A stretch of DNA of 64,000 nucleotides from Vibrio albus (GCF_003144035.1 NZ_QFWT01000009.1:1-64000); one strand, 5' to 3'; numbered from the stretch's first letter, positions 16,997 to 26,518 are shown. Notes: a model not told the origin generated them from the letters alone. Translations and numbers: made by a program.

Positions 16997-17812
16997 TTAT
17001 TCCAATTCGCCAAGCTGGCGGTAGTTGGAACTGATTGTCTGGCTAAGATTGGAAGCGTGTTCTTTCAACAACAGAAAAGTTTCATTAACAAAGTAGGCGA
17101 TCAGGCTCATCGGGACGGCATAACTGTCCAGAGGTAATTCGTTATTCATATAACAAACAAACACCTGATTGACATCAGACGCATATTTCTGACCCGACTG
17201 ATCGGTGATTAACAGGCAATCGTAAGGTTTTAGAAACTCTACGATTTGCTTAAAATTCGCCACCCGGCGACGAATGCCAAACAAAATGACAAAATCATCT
17301 TCACTGATCGACGCTAAGTCTTCTCCGATGGTCTGTCCCGGAAGTGGGAGTAATTCAACGTGCTTACGGCACTGAGCAAGCTGCTGGCGAAAATGCATCG
17401 CTAACGGGTAACTATTACGGTATCCGATAATTTTAATGCGCTTCGCTGTGGCCAGCTTTTTAATAAGCTGGTCAGTGTTTCCCTCTGCTAGCTGAGACCA
17501 CAATTTCTCAAGTGCTACGGCATCCTTACTGAAGCCTGTGTCGTGCAGCTCACCTGTAATCACCGGGTTACCTTTATCACGTTCAGACATCATTTCGCTT
17601 CTCAGCGCAACATGATCCTCATACCCTAGCTTACGGATGAAACGGCTTACACTGGTCTTCGATACCTGACAAGCTTCCGCTATTTCACTGGTAGACAACA
17701 TCAGGATTTTGTCAGGGTTTACCTGAAGAAAATCCGCTATCCGCCGGTTCCCATCACTGAGTGATGAGTAATGTTCAGTAATACGTACACTTAATGAATT
17801 ATTGTTTGTCAT
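16997..17812 (-). CDS. MurR/RpiR-family transcriptional regulator
   Basis: The 271-residue protein has an N-terminal RpiR helix-turn-helix (LMLSTSEIAEACQVSKTSVS, RFIRKLGYEDHVALRSEM near residues 33-75) and a C-terminal SIS domain (IKIIGYRNSYPLAMHFRQQL, FVILFGIRRRVANFKQIVEF). SIS domains usually bind phosphosugars, but RpiR proteins also control other catabolic operons. It is the first gene of an operon running to the allantoate-type amidohydrolase. The paired ACGATCG motif upstream (17919-17960) recurs in front of the ABC importer, indicating autoregulation and a remote target. Confidence 0.9.
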   Translation of the reverse strand: MTNNNSLSVRITEHYSSLSDGNRRIADFLQVNPDKILMLSTSEIAEACQVSKTSVSRFIRKLGYEDHVALRSEMMSERDKGNPVITGELHDTGFSKDAVALEKLWSQLAEGNTDQLIKKLATAKRIKIIGYRNSYPLAMHFRQQLAQCRKHVELLPLPGQTIGEDLASISEDDFVILFGIRRRVANFKQIVEFLKPYDCLLITDQSGQKYASDVNQVFVCYMNNELPLDSYAVPMSLIAYFVNETFLLLKEHASNLSQTISSNYRQLGELE

Positions 17813-17918
17813 TTGCTTTTTCCGGTTACTCTGTTACCTGCTTGACTGTTGATAAAAATTTGCGTTTTATGGGTTGATGCAAACGTTCTTGTGTTAACCT
17901 CACGACACCCAAAAAGAA

Positions 17919-17960
17919 ACGATCGAAACATCACGACAAAATTATTGCAACGATCGTACC
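17919..17960 (-). promoter_or_regulatory. Paired RpiR-type operator upstream of rpiR
   Basis: ACGATCGAAACAT (from 17919) and TGCAACGATCGTACC (to 17960) carry ACGATCG cores 31 bp apart. The arrangement mirrors 6042-6083, where the cores are 30 bp apart. Cores contain the palindrome CGATCG. Position is about 110-150 nt upstream of the rpiR start. Confidence 0.6.
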
Positions 17961-18402
17961 ATATCTATTCTATAAACATAAGATTATGAGTTGATGAGTA
18001 AAGTAGATTATTTCGCTTATTTTTCACTCGATAGCGATGATGCAAACAACCTTTTAAATGAATGATTTTGGTGCAATCATCACCAAAGCAGGGCAAGAAA
18101 CTTCTGGTTTTGGCTTCAAAAAGAAATGATAAGAGAGATTGGGGCTAGTGGGGAGTCAGGTAACAGGTTATCAAAATAATTAATTACACTGTCAGAGGTT
18201 AATTTGGGATATTGCAAAGGAAGTGACAAAGATAGCGGCCTCCCGCGAGGACTCTCAATCCAACGTTTATCTGTAGACTATGTGGGTGAAGCCGTTAAGC
18301 ACTTTAATCCGGCTTTTGTTCGCGGTTGTCTTGGCGTTAAAATCCACGACTAATCACTGTTCTACTGAGAGCCACATTAACCAAACAGACAAACCTGAAA
18401 AA
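17961..18402. other. Intergenic stretch with a possible coding remnant
   Basis: AT-rich sequence without a complete gene. A plus-strand frame ending at a TAA near 18352 reads SVDYVGEAVKHFNPAF and then VRGCLGVKIHD. It has a protein-like composition but no start codon or ribosome-binding site and I do not recognise the family. It may be the tail of a lost gene. Nothing else is visible here. Confidence 0.3.
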
Positions 18403-18993
18403 CTATGATTTACTCACCTGCCATACCAACAAAAAGTTATTCGCTGGCATAGGAATTTTTTTGATTAGCTGCATTCCTTTGCCCCAGTTGATTAATTGCT
18501 CAACTGAGCGAATTCCACCAAAGCCACTGGCTTTTAGAGTTTTATCGAAATCCCGGTTGCTATCACTGGTGTATTCGCCGTGTATTTTCATAGGCCCATA
18601 CTGACAAAATATGCCTCCATCAGGCAAATTTGATGCTATCAGTTCCATCATCTGTCGGGCTTCTTCCGGCTGCATTATATGAGTGGTATTGGCAGTGAAT
18701 ACGGCATCTACCGGAACATCAGGCCATGCATCCCGACCGATAGTAAACTCAACTGGCAGAGTAATATTGTGCAGTCCTGACTCGTTTATCCAGGCACTAA
18801 TGCTGACATGGTTTTCTGGCATATCACTGGTATGCCAAATAAGGTGAGGCAACTGCTCCGCAAAAAACACCCCATGCTGTCCGGTACCTGAACCTATCTC
18901 CAATACTCGTTGAGATGCTTTAAAATAGACGGAAAGCTGCTCCAGAATAGGCTGTTTATTTCGTTCACAATAAGGCGAAAAATGCTTGGGCAT
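18403..18993 (-). CDS. DUF938 family SAM-dependent methyltransferase-like protein
   Basis: The 196-residue protein matches DUF938 (METTL26-like): SPYCERNKQPIL at the start, motif I VLEIGSGTGQHGVFFAEQLP (residues 30-49), and FTANTTHIMQPEEAR followed by FCQYGPMKIHGEYTSDSN. The glycine-rich motif binds S-adenosylmethionine in the superfamily. The methyl acceptor is unknown. The AGGAA site and start at 18993 are clear. It stands alone between long intergenic regions, so context gives no clue to function. Confidence 0.88.
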   Translation of the reverse strand: MPKHFSPYCERNKQPILEQLSVYFKASQRVLEIGSGTGQHGVFFAEQLPHLIWHTSDMPENHVSISAWINESGLHNITLPVEFTIGRDAWPDVPVDAVFTANTTHIMQPEEARQMMELIASNLPDGGIFCQYGPMKIHGEYTSDSNRDFDKTLKASGFGGIRSVEQLINWGKGMQLIKKIPMPANNFLLVWQVSKS

Positions 18994-19297
18994 AAGTTTC
19001 GTTCCTGAATACCTTTAACTAAACACAGCATTATATATCTTGTTTGTGCTGGTTCGTAAACTACGGTCTACATTATACTAACTGAGAATTTTTTGCCCCA
19101 ATGAGTTGCGATTGACATCATAGCGAATAGTAGTGTTCTGATTTTAGAATACATTAATTAATGTCAGGCAAAAGGAAGGACAGGACCCCTATAATTTTCC
19201 TCCAGCTAATATTCTGTATAGTTCATTATAGCTAACATCTTCGCGGCAAATAGCATAAGATACACGGCCTTTACCTAGTACTGAGCCACTCATCGTA
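18994..19297. other. Intergenic region between divergent DUF938 and helicase genes
   Basis: About 300 bp of AT-rich sequence that must hold both promoters. I see no gene, strong hairpin or repeat. The helicase start has only a weak ribosome-binding site, and its promoter and leader probably lie in 19100-19290. Confidence 0.3.
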
Positions 19298-20548
19298 ATG
19301 ACAGATAACACACAGCAAGTGACATTTGCCGATCTTGGTTTGATTCCAACCTTAGTCGAGCGACTAGAATCCTTGGAATATAGCCAACCGACTCCAATTC
19401 AATCTCATACCATTCCTCACGTACTTGAAGGGCGAGATATTGTAGGTGGTGCCAATACCGGTTCTGGTAAAACCGCCGCTTTTGCGTTGCCAATTCTGCA
19501 AAAGATCTACCAGCAAGATACATCACCTAATTGTCGTGGCAACTTCGTGTCTCATCTGATTTTGGTTCCAACTCGTGAGTTGGCATCACAGGTGGCTTAC
19601 AACATTAAATCCTACTCGTACCATCTTAGAGATAAAATCAAAACGGTTGCGGTATTTGGTGGCGTATCGGTGAACCCTCAAATGCTGGCTCTTCGTGGTG
19701 GTAGTGACGTTATTGTCGCAACTCCGGGCCGCCTACTGGATCTAGTATCTAGTAACGCCATCAAGTTGGACCAAGTAAAAACACTCGTCCTCGATGAAGC
19801 CGACCGTATGTTGAGCCTCGGATTTACCGACGAACTCAATAAAATTCTTGCACTACTACCCGAGAAGAAGCAGACACTGCTGTTTTCTGCCACCTTCCCT
19901 GAAAAAGTTACGAGCTTGGCTAAGGACTTGCTGCACGATCCCGTTGAAGTCCAATTACAGAGTGCGGAAGCCAGTACGTTGGTACAGCGTGTGTTTAGTG
20001 TCAACAAAGGTCAGAAGACCGCAGTACTTGCGCACCTAATCAAACAGCACCAGTGGCGACAGACTTTGATTTTTGTTAATGCCAAGAATGCCTGTAACCA
20101 CCTAGCTCAAAAACTGTCAAAACGCGGCATCACTGCGGAGGTTTTCCATGGTGACAAGGGGCAAGGCGCTCGTACTCGCGTGCTTGAAGGGTTTAAGTCT
20201 GGTGAGATTCAAGTACTTATTGCTACCGATATCGCGGCTCGTGGTCTTGATATAGAAAAACTACCAGTGGTTATTAACTTTGACCTTCCACGTAGCCCTG
20301 CTGACTATATGCATCGCATCGGGCGTAGTGGTCGTGCGGGCGAAATCGGCCTTGGGTTATCGCTTATTGATTACGATGACTATCACCACTTTAAAGTGAT
20401 AGAAAAGAAAAATAAGTTCCAGCTTGAGCGTGAGCAGGTTGAGGGCTTTAAAGTGGAAGACGATCAAAGCGAAGCCTACTTTGCACCGATGAAACCACGT
20501 GCAAAGCCTGCCGGTACGGGTAAAAAGAAGAAAAAGCGCAATCAGTAG
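19298..20548 (+). CDS. DEAD-box ATP-dependent RNA helicase (RhlE-like)
   Basis: The 416-residue helicase has a Q motif (YSQPTPIQ), Walker A NTGSGKT around residue 55, PTRELA, TPGRLLD, DEAD at 166-169, SAT at 197-199, DIAARGLDIE and HRIGRSGRAG. A short basic tail (KPAGTGKKKKKRN) probably aids RNA binding. Such helicases unwind structured RNA in ribosome assembly, decay and cold adaptation. Size and tail fit the RhlE/SrmB group rather than DeaD, which is longer. A cold-shock protein gene lies 1 kb downstream. A strong terminator follows. Confidence 0.92.
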   Translation: MTDNTQQVTFADLGLIPTLVERLESLEYSQPTPIQSHTIPHVLEGRDIVGGANTGSGKTAAFALPILQKIYQQDTSPNCRGNFVSHLILVPTRELASQVAYNIKSYSYHLRDKIKTVAVFGGVSVNPQMLALRGGSDVIVATPGRLLDLVSSNAIKLDQVKTLVLDEADRMLSLGFTDELNKILALLPEKKQTLLFSATFPEKVTSLAKDLLHDPVEVQLQSAEASTLVQRVFSVNKGQKTAVLAHLIKQHQWRQTLIFVNAKNACNHLAQKLSKRGITAEVFHGDKGQGARTRVLEGFKSGEIQVLIATDIAARGLDIEKLPVVINFDLPRSPADYMHRIGRSGRAGEIGLGLSLIDYDDYHHFKVIEKKNKFQLEREQVEGFKVEDDQSEAYFAPMKPRAKPAGTGKKKKKRNQ

Positions 20549-20615
20549 AATGTAGTTGGTGAGAGAGCTAGCGAGTTTGCTTTCTCACTTTAATCGCGTC
20601 TTTTATAGTAGTGTA

Positions 20616-20649
20616 GAGCCTTACTTGAAACGTCAAGTAAGGCTCTTTT
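20616..20649. terminator. Strong intrinsic terminator after the helicase
   Basis: A perfect 13-bp stem (GAGCCTTACTTGA with TCAAGTAAGGCTC) and an AACG loop are followed by TTTT. It serves the helicase and, less strongly, the convergent VF530 gene. Confidence 0.93.
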
Positions 20650-20680
20650 GTCTTTCAAGAGTCGATTACGCGCTATCGTA

Positions 20681-21112
20681 CTATCGACGCGTCGAACGTC
20701 CGCGAGATGAGCGTTTCTTAAATGCAGATGCCGCTTTAGCCTGCGACTTCAGAATCGAATCAACGGTGAGCGGCATCGGCTCTTTCGGTTCAAGACCATG
20801 AGGGAAAGTACGTGCTCTCGGTGGTAAGTTATATTCTTCCGCGCTCGCTCGTGGCATGCGCTTAAAGCGATATAGGTAAAAGTTCTCCAGCTTTTCTCTC
20901 GCCCATTCGGTTTTCTTTAAATACTTAACGCTACTCGCAATTGAGGGCTTGGTGTTAAAGCAGTTAAAGCGCATTGCGGTATCTAGAATGTCCCAGCCAT
21001 AAAAATCCACCAACTCTTGCAACATAGTTTCTAGCTTTAGCCCGTGCAGTGGGTTATTGCGTTGCAGTTCGATTCTTTCTTCGTCAGTCATCATTTTAGG
21101 GGTCTCACACAT
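20681..21112 (-). CDS. VF530 family DNA-binding protein (DUF2132)
   Basis: The 143-residue protein contains the VF530 domain: NPLHGLKLETMLQELVDFYG, then WDILDTAMRFNCFNTKPS and SVKYLKKTEWAREKLE. The family takes its name from a Vibrio fischeri protein and is linked to DNA binding, with role unknown. The C-terminal about 30 residues are basic (FKKRSSRGRSTRR). Alternative starts at residues 7 and 8 are possible; none has a clear ribosome-binding site. It is convergent with the helicase gene. Confidence 0.87.
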   Translation of the reverse strand: MCETPKMMTDEERIELQRNNPLHGLKLETMLQELVDFYGWDILDTAMRFNCFNTKPSIASSVKYLKKTEWAREKLENFYLYRFKRMPRASAEEYNLPPRARTFPHGLEPKEPMPLTVDSILKSQAKAASAFKKRSSRGRSTRR

Positions 21113-21563
21113 TAAAGGGCGGAGTTTAGCAAAGTATGCAGTGCAGAGATATCTAAAGTCACGATGCGATGATTTGAAAAAAGTTTGGGGACAGGTTTTG
21201 TCTATTGCCTGTCTAGGTTTCCCATACTTCAGTTAATTTAGTTTTTGCTAATTTTGTAAAGTCGATAGCAAACTTTGTCCATCTTTGAGTCAGCGAGATC
21301 TACGCTGACTCTGTGATCACCAAGCGATTCTGCCCGTTTTAATTCAATATCTCAATTTTTATTGAGTCATATTCTTGCTCATTGGGCAAAATTAACTAAT
21401 GATTATCTATGGTATCTATTGCTTATTTTGTAGATTGTTGATAGTTACTTCTATATAAAAGCACATTGCTATGAGCAGAATGTGATTTTTTAGTTAAGAC
21501 AATTCTTGTAATAGTGATAGCAAGATTAGTCTTTCACAGTTCACCTAAATGAAGATTGAAAAT
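21113..21563. other. Intergenic region with the presumed long leader of the cold-shock gene
   Basis: About 450 bp, AT-rich, with no gene. Cold-shock genes of this family often have long structured 5' leaders, and such a leader would lie here. A promoter-like TATATAAAAG is near 21456. I could not pick out a conserved cold box by eye. Confidence 0.35.
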
Positions 21564-21767
21564 ATGAGTACAGGTACAGTTAAGTGGTTCAACGGAGATA
21601 AAGGGTTTGGTTTTATTACGCCGGACGATGGAAGTAAAGATTTATTCGTTCATCATTCGGAAATTAAAATGGATGGTTATAAATCACTTAATGATGGTCA
21701 AAAAGTTGAGTTTGAAGTGGGCAAAGGCCAAAAAGGTCCGTGTGCAATTAACGTCAAGCCATTATAA
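21564..21767 (+). CDS. CspA-family cold-shock protein
   Basis: Starting at 21564 gives a standard 67-residue single cold-shock domain; an ATG at 21549 would add five residues and lacks a ribosome-binding site. Sequence [19 protein letters not shown] carries RNP1 (KGFGFI) and DLFVHHSEI carries RNP2. The protein binds single-stranded RNA or DNA and melts mRNA structure. A long upstream gap and a clean downstream terminator indicate a single-gene transcript. Confidence 0.92.
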   Translation: MSTGTVKWFNGDKGFGFITPDDGSKDLFVHHSEIKMDGYKSLNDGQKVEFEVGKGQKGPCAINVKPL

Positions 21768-21797
21768 ATTGCGTAAAGATACATAGCATTATCATCA

Positions 21798-21834
21798 AAC
21801 AGACCCATGAAGATTTATTCTGGGTCTGTTTATT
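21798..21834 (+). terminator. Intrinsic terminator of the cold-shock gene
   Basis: A 10-bp stem (AACAGACCCA with TGGGTCTGTT) and a 13-nt loop are followed by TTATTG, 30 nt after the stop codon. Confidence 0.85.
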
Positions 21835-22034
21835 GTGACACTATCCATAAAATGCTTTCTTCTGAATTTTGTCTGTAGAATCTAGCTGACATAACACTCC
21901 TTTGTCCAATAGTAAGTTAGCCAACGCTGAGATATTTTGTGATCTACTCTGGAATATGAGGGTGTCAAACCGCTAACACCCATGATTTTGCTCTCTCCTG
22001 ATAGCGGGCATAATGATATTACCCTGATAAACCA

Positions 22035-22691
22035 CTAAGGCAGAACCGTGAAGATTTCCTCTTCGGACAATCTGGACTTAGGCAGTTCAGCATTAAAATC
22101 CGTTTTCTTACGGTAACCCAATGCGGCCATAACAACCGCTGTGTATCCTTGCTCAAGCAGGCCCAGTTCTTCATTCATAGCCTTAGTGTCAAAACCTTCT
22201 ATTGGTACAGCATCAATCCCAAGCGCTCCTGCGCCCAGCAAAATAGTCCCCATATTCAGGTACAGCTGTTTCTCCATCCAGTGTTGAGCATCCTTTAAAT
22301 CATAGCGATGCATATTAACAAAACGAGTACGACCTGCGTTGACCAGCTCTTTAGATTCTGGAGTAGAGAATCGGCCATCGTTCTCTTCAGTTTCCAGAAT
22401 GTGCTTAATGTAATTATCATCAATCTGTGTCTTGGCACAGAACAAAATCACATGGGAAGCATCCGTTACTTTTACCTTGTTAGAAGCAAACGTGTTTTGA
22501 GTTGCTTTTGAAAAACGCGTTTTGGCTTCCTCTGTTTCTGCTATAACAAAATGCCAGGGCTGAGAGTTTACGCTGGATGGACTACAGCGAAGTAAGATCT
22601 TAATTTGTTCAAATAACTCCTGCGGTATTTTCTTATCCGCATCAAACTCCTTGGTTGCATATCGAGCCAAAGCCACATTTGCAATATTCAT
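22035..22691 (-). CDS. nfsB: Oxygen-insensitive NAD(P)H nitroreductase (NfsB-like)
   Basis: The 218-residue flavoprotein matches NfsB/NfnB: ARYATKEFDADKKIP at the start, CSPSSVNSQPWHFVIA (FMN-contacting region near residues 36-52), GALGIDAVPIEGFD and MAALGYRKKTDFN near the end. It uses FMN and NAD(P)H to reduce nitroaromatics, quinones or pteridines as a homodimer. The length is normal. AGGG precedes the start. It stands alone, with the MdlAB exporter upstream on the same strand 50 nt away, so it may be read from the same transcript. Confidence 0.9.
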   Translation of the reverse strand: MNIANVALARYATKEFDADKKIPQELFEQIKILLRCSPSSVNSQPWHFVIAETEEAKTRFSKATQNTFASNKVKVTDASHVILFCAKTQIDDNYIKHILETEENDGRFSTPESKELVNAGRTRFVNMHRYDLKDAQHWMEKQLYLNMGTILLGAGALGIDAVPIEGFDTKAMNEELGLLEQGYTAVVMAALGYRKKTDFNAELPKSRLSEEEIFTVLP

Positions 22692-22740
22692 TTTTATTAC
22701 CCTGCTTCTGTCCGTTAATTAGATGGTTAAGATATGTTCG

Positions 22741-24540
22741 TTACTCGGCCTGAGCCACTTTCTGCTCTTGTTGCTGTAGTTCATACATGGCGCGGTAACG
22801 TCCTTTGTGAAGAGCCATGAGCCGGTGATGGCTTCCCTGTTCAATCAGGTGCCCTTTCTCAAGTACCAGTATCTTATCAGCATGATGAGTGGTTGACAGC
22901 CGGTGAGCCACGACAATCATGGTGACTTTTCCCTGAAGGTCGTTTAATGCTCGTTGTACCACCTGTTCCGTTTCACTGTCTACGTTAGCGGTGGCTTCAT
23001 CAAGCAATAATACCTTCGGTGATCCCGCTAAGGCCCGGGCGATGATCAGTTGCTGACGCTGACCGGTAGACAAACGTAAACCACCTTCACCTAATGCCGT
23101 CTGGTACCCATCCACCATATCCATGATCACATCGTGCAGATGGGCCTGTTTCGCAGCCTGATGCACGGCGTCTTCACCCAGGTTTCTCCCCATATCGATA
23201 TTATCGAAAATGGTCGTGGCAAGAATAAATGGCTCCTGGGGAATAAAGCCCACTCTCTGTCGCAACGTATCATGGGTAAATTCATTCAGAGCCAGTCCGT
23301 CAATGGTTATCTGCCCCGACTGAGGCTGATAGAAATTCAGCAATAAGCTGAGTAACGTGCTCTTTCCGCTGCCGGTATGCCCGACCACTGCAAAAAATTG
23401 CCCCGCCTCCATGCTAGCATTTATATCATGCAGAATCGGTTTATCAGCCTGATAACCGAAACTGAGTCCTTCAATCGATAACCGGCCGTGCTCAATCTCT
23501 GAATACGTGCCTTTTTCGGTTTGAGACGAAGGCTCCTGCAATAATTCATATACCCTATCACCAGCGACAATCGCCTGCTGATACAGACTGAAACGCTGAG
23601 TGATATCGACCAGAGGTTCTGTAAATCGACCAAGATAATTGAGGTAAGCATACAACACCCCAATTTCCGCTACCCCCTGAACCACTTTCAGGCCAAAGAA
23701 CCAGACCACTCCTGCGAGTACAAGGATACTAAGCAAGTTAATGGCAGGCCTCAGCAGCAGAGACGCAATCACTACCGTTTTTAGGCGGGTGTCATAATAA
23801 TGCTCATTAATCTGCTCAAACTGTGAAAACTTGGCCGGTTGCTGATTGGTGGCCTGAATCACCGGCATACCACTGATGGATTCACTGATGGTCGCATTGA
23901 TGTCAGAGCGAAACTGGCGACTGTCTGTCACCACTTTCACACTGAATTTCTGATACAGATAAATCAGAGCGACGACCGTTGGGATAAGCAACAAGGCCAC
24001 CAGCATCAACTGAAAATCTAAAATAGCCATGGCGATCAGAATACCGATAAGCAGGATCATATTCGCCAGCACATTAGACAGAAACTGCACATAAATGTCT
24101 TTGATGGACTCAGTATCGTTGGTGATCCGGCTGACCAGTTGTCCGGTCCGGGCATAGTCAAAATACGCCATCGGCAGTGTCAGCACATGCTTAAACACCC
24201 GCTTACGTATATCCAGAACCGCATTCAGAGCCATATCCAGAAACCTGAGCGTTTGCTGATATTTAAGGTACGTCCCAAGCAGGGTGGAGAGGATAAACAG
24301 GCTGATGACACCCACCACAGGCCAGACTGGATAAGTATCAGGCATAATAAAGTCGTCAATAAAGACTTTACTTAACATGGGCCCAAGCACATCAAACCCG
24401 GTTGCTATCACCACCAGCATAATGGTTTTCAGCAGCAAGATTTTGTCGGCAAACACGTAGCTCATCAGTAGCCGGAGTGAGCCAGAGTCTTTATTCTGCC
24501 TAAGTTTGCTATTATTCTTCATGGGGTTGTTCTCTGCCAT
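22741..24540 (-). CDS. mdlB: Heterodimeric multidrug ABC exporter subunit MdlB/SmdB
   Basis: The 599-residue half-transporter has six N-terminal membrane helices and a C-terminal nucleotide-binding domain with Walker A GHTGSGKST, signature LSTGQRQQL and Walker B VLLLDEA. The signature reads LSTGQ rather than LSGGQ, a common feature of one site in MdlAB-type heterodimers. It starts inside the stop codon of the mdlA gene (TGATG, 1-nt overlap), so translation is coupled. MdlAB proteins export drugs or lipids. The regulator usually next to mdlAB in enterics is absent here. Confidence 0.9.
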   Translation of the reverse strand: MAENNPMKNNSKLRQNKDSGSLRLLMSYVFADKILLLKTIMLVVIATGFDVLGPMLSKVFIDDFIMPDTYPVWPVVGVISLFILSTLLGTYLKYQQTLRFLDMALNAVLDIRKRVFKHVLTLPMAYFDYARTGQLVSRITNDTESIKDIYVQFLSNVLANMILLIGILIAMAILDFQLMLVALLLIPTVVALIYLYQKFSVKVVTDSRQFRSDINATISESISGMPVIQATNQQPAKFSQFEQINEHYYDTRLKTVVIASLLLRPAINLLSILVLAGVVWFFGLKVVQGVAEIGVLYAYLNYLGRFTEPLVDITQRFSLYQQAIVAGDRVYELLQEPSSQTEKGTYSEIEHGRLSIEGLSFGYQADKPILHDINASMEAGQFFAVVGHTGSGKSTLLSLLLNFYQPQSGQITIDGLALNEFTHDTLRQRVGFIPQEPFILATTIFDNIDMGRNLGEDAVHQAAKQAHLHDVIMDMVDGYQTALGEGGLRLSTGQRQQLIIARALAGSPKVLLLDEATANVDSETEQVVQRALNDLQGKVTMIVVAHRLSTTHHADKILVLEKGHLIEQGSHHRLMALHKGRYRAMYELQQQEQKVAQAE

Positions 24541-26276
24541 CAGGATGCATTCTCCATCGCCTGCTCCATTTGCTGATACGCCGCCATTCTGGAATACCAG
24601 CCATCCCCCGCAGTGAGTTGTTGATGGTTTCCTCGCTCAATAATGCTGCCATGAGACATCACGATAATGTCATCCGCCTGCTCAATTGCCGATAAGCGGT
24701 GGCTCACAATCAGCAGGGTCTGTGCTTGTCGCTGTTGCAGATGTTTGATAATCACTTTTTCCGTATGAACATCGACAGCAGACAGGGCATCGTCCAAAAT
24801 CAATATCGGCGCATTACTGATGAGTGCCCGGGCGATGGAGACTCGCTGCCTCTGCCCGCCAGATAAAGTCACTCCCCGCTCTCCGACCAGCGTGCTGTAT
24901 CCCTCCGGAAACTGGAGAATATCGTCATGAACCTCAGCCAGCCTTGCCGCCTGGTAAACATCCTCATCCGAAGCCTCTGGCCGACCCATTCGGATATTCT
25001 CCATGATACTGGTACTAAACAGAAACGCATCCTGAGGCACATAAGCATACAGTCCCCGTAGCCGGGCAATAGGGATCTGTTTAATCGGTGTGCCGGCGAT
25101 TTCAATGCAGCCTTCAGCAGAATCCCAGTAACGCATAAGCAGTTGTAACAATGTTGATTTTCCCGCTCCCGTTGCGCCAGCTATCCCCAGGACATGATTT
25201 TCCGGCAAGCTAAAAGAAATATCGTTCAGATTAGGCTGAGCCGTTTCAGGATACGTAAACGTGAGGGCATCAACCGTCAACTGATAGCCATCAGGAATGG
25301 ACTGTCCGGAATCATGAATGCTGTCAGGCAGTTGTAACAGATCTTCTAAGCGTTTAATTGCAGCGTTACCCCGCTGCAGAATATTCATCAGCCAGCCAAA
25401 GGCATACATCGGCCAGATCAGTTCAGATAAGTACAACGTAAAACTGGTCAGTTGCCCGACCGTCAGTCTGCCTTCATGAATTTGCCAGCCACCAGCCGTT
25501 AACACGATAAGCAGAGCCGCACCTAAACTGAGCTGGATAATAGGATCAAACTTGGCTTCTGATCGCTGAACCTGATAGGTACTCTCTGCGGCCTGTTCTG
25601 CAATCACATTAAACTGTTCAGCTTCTATTGACTCACGCCCCATAGACTTGATCATACGAATACCGGTCATGGCCTGCTGCGTTTGTTCATTCAGTGATGA
25701 GAACTTATCCAGCGTCTCTTTAAACTGATGATGAATCCGGCTGGAAAGACGATAAAAGCCAATGCCCATAAACGGAAATGGGAGTGCGGCCAACGCGGCA
25801 AGCTGCCAGTCGATAAACACAAACATCATGACTAGGACAAAAATAAACGTCAGCAGCCCGTCAAACCCGGAGAGTATGCCTTCGCCCGCCGCTATTTCGA
25901 CCGCATCGATATCGTTCGTCGCCCGCGCCATCAGGTCACCCGTAGAATGACTGTTGTAGAAAGCCTGCCCCTGACGGGTGAGGCGCTGATAGAACTGCTG
26001 ACGCAGAATATTACCAAGTTTGTAAGAGGTACCGAACAGCATACGCCGCCAGCCATAACGCAGCAGATACACCGCAATACTGGCCACCAACAAACCTAAC
26101 AAGTAATTTTCCGTCGAGCCTAATTCACGGGTTTCCAGTAACTGGTCGATAGACTGTCCGATAAGCCATGGAATGACCATATTAATCACTGCAACGGTAA
26201 GAAGCATGATCAGAGCAAGGGCATATGTGTACCAGTAGCGGCGAAAAAACCACCCCAGATGTTTAAATAACTGCAT
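24540..26276 (-). CDS. mdlA: Heterodimeric multidrug ABC exporter subunit MdlA/SmdA
   Basis: The 578-residue half-transporter starts with FKHLGWFFRRYWYTYALAL, typical of MdlA. It has six membrane segments and a nucleotide-binding domain with [26 protein letters not shown] and ILILDDALSAVD. In the Walker B segment the position after the Asp is Asp (LDDALS) rather than Glu, as in the degenerate site of heterodimeric ABC exporters. It is followed by mdlB with a 1-nt overlap. A 340-bp intergenic region separates it from the divergent decarboxylase gene. Confidence 0.9.
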   Translation of the reverse strand: MQLFKHLGWFFRRYWYTYALALIMLLTVAVINMVIPWLIGQSIDQLLETRELGSTENYLLGLLVASIAVYLLRYGWRRMLFGTSYKLGNILRQQFYQRLTRQGQAFYNSHSTGDLMARATNDIDAVEIAAGEGILSGFDGLLTFIFVLVMMFVFIDWQLAALAALPFPFMGIGFYRLSSRIHHQFKETLDKFSSLNEQTQQAMTGIRMIKSMGRESIEAEQFNVIAEQAAESTYQVQRSEAKFDPIIQLSLGAALLIVLTAGGWQIHEGRLTVGQLTSFTLYLSELIWPMYAFGWLMNILQRGNAAIKRLEDLLQLPDSIHDSGQSIPDGYQLTVDALTFTYPETAQPNLNDISFSLPENHVLGIAGATGAGKSTLLQLLMRYWDSAEGCIEIAGTPIKQIPIARLRGLYAYVPQDAFLFSTSIMENIRMGRPEASDEDVYQAARLAEVHDDILQFPEGYSTLVGERGVTLSGGQRQRVSIARALISNAPILILDDALSAVDVHTEKVIIKHLQQRQAQTLLIVSHRLSAIEQADDIIVMSHGSIIERGNHQQLTAGDGWYSRMAAYQQMEQAMENAS

Positions 26277-26485
26277 GGTGTTCTATCCAGAGAAGATGAA
26301 GAGTTGCCATTTGCCAGCTACGTACACTATTACGATTCGAACCACTAAGCAAACGGATGTGTATTCTATGCGTTGGCCTCGGGTTTAAGTATCCTGAACG
26401 TTTGCCTATTTCTACAAATCGTCAGTTCAATACTTAATCAGGCATCAACAAAAAATAATTTCGCTTTTTTTTGAAGATTTTTATT

Positions 26486-26518
26486 GCGCAGAGAATAATC
26501 GGGGATTACTATCTGCGC
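26486..26518. repeat. Interrupted inverted repeat between mdlA and the decarboxylase gene
   Basis: GCGCAGA (26486-26492) and TCTGCGC (26512-26518) enclose TAATC and GATTA around a GGG centre. The symmetry is good enough for a protein-binding dyad or an RNA hairpin. It lies upstream of both divergent genes and is not near a gene end, so an operator is more likely than a terminator. Confidence 0.5.
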
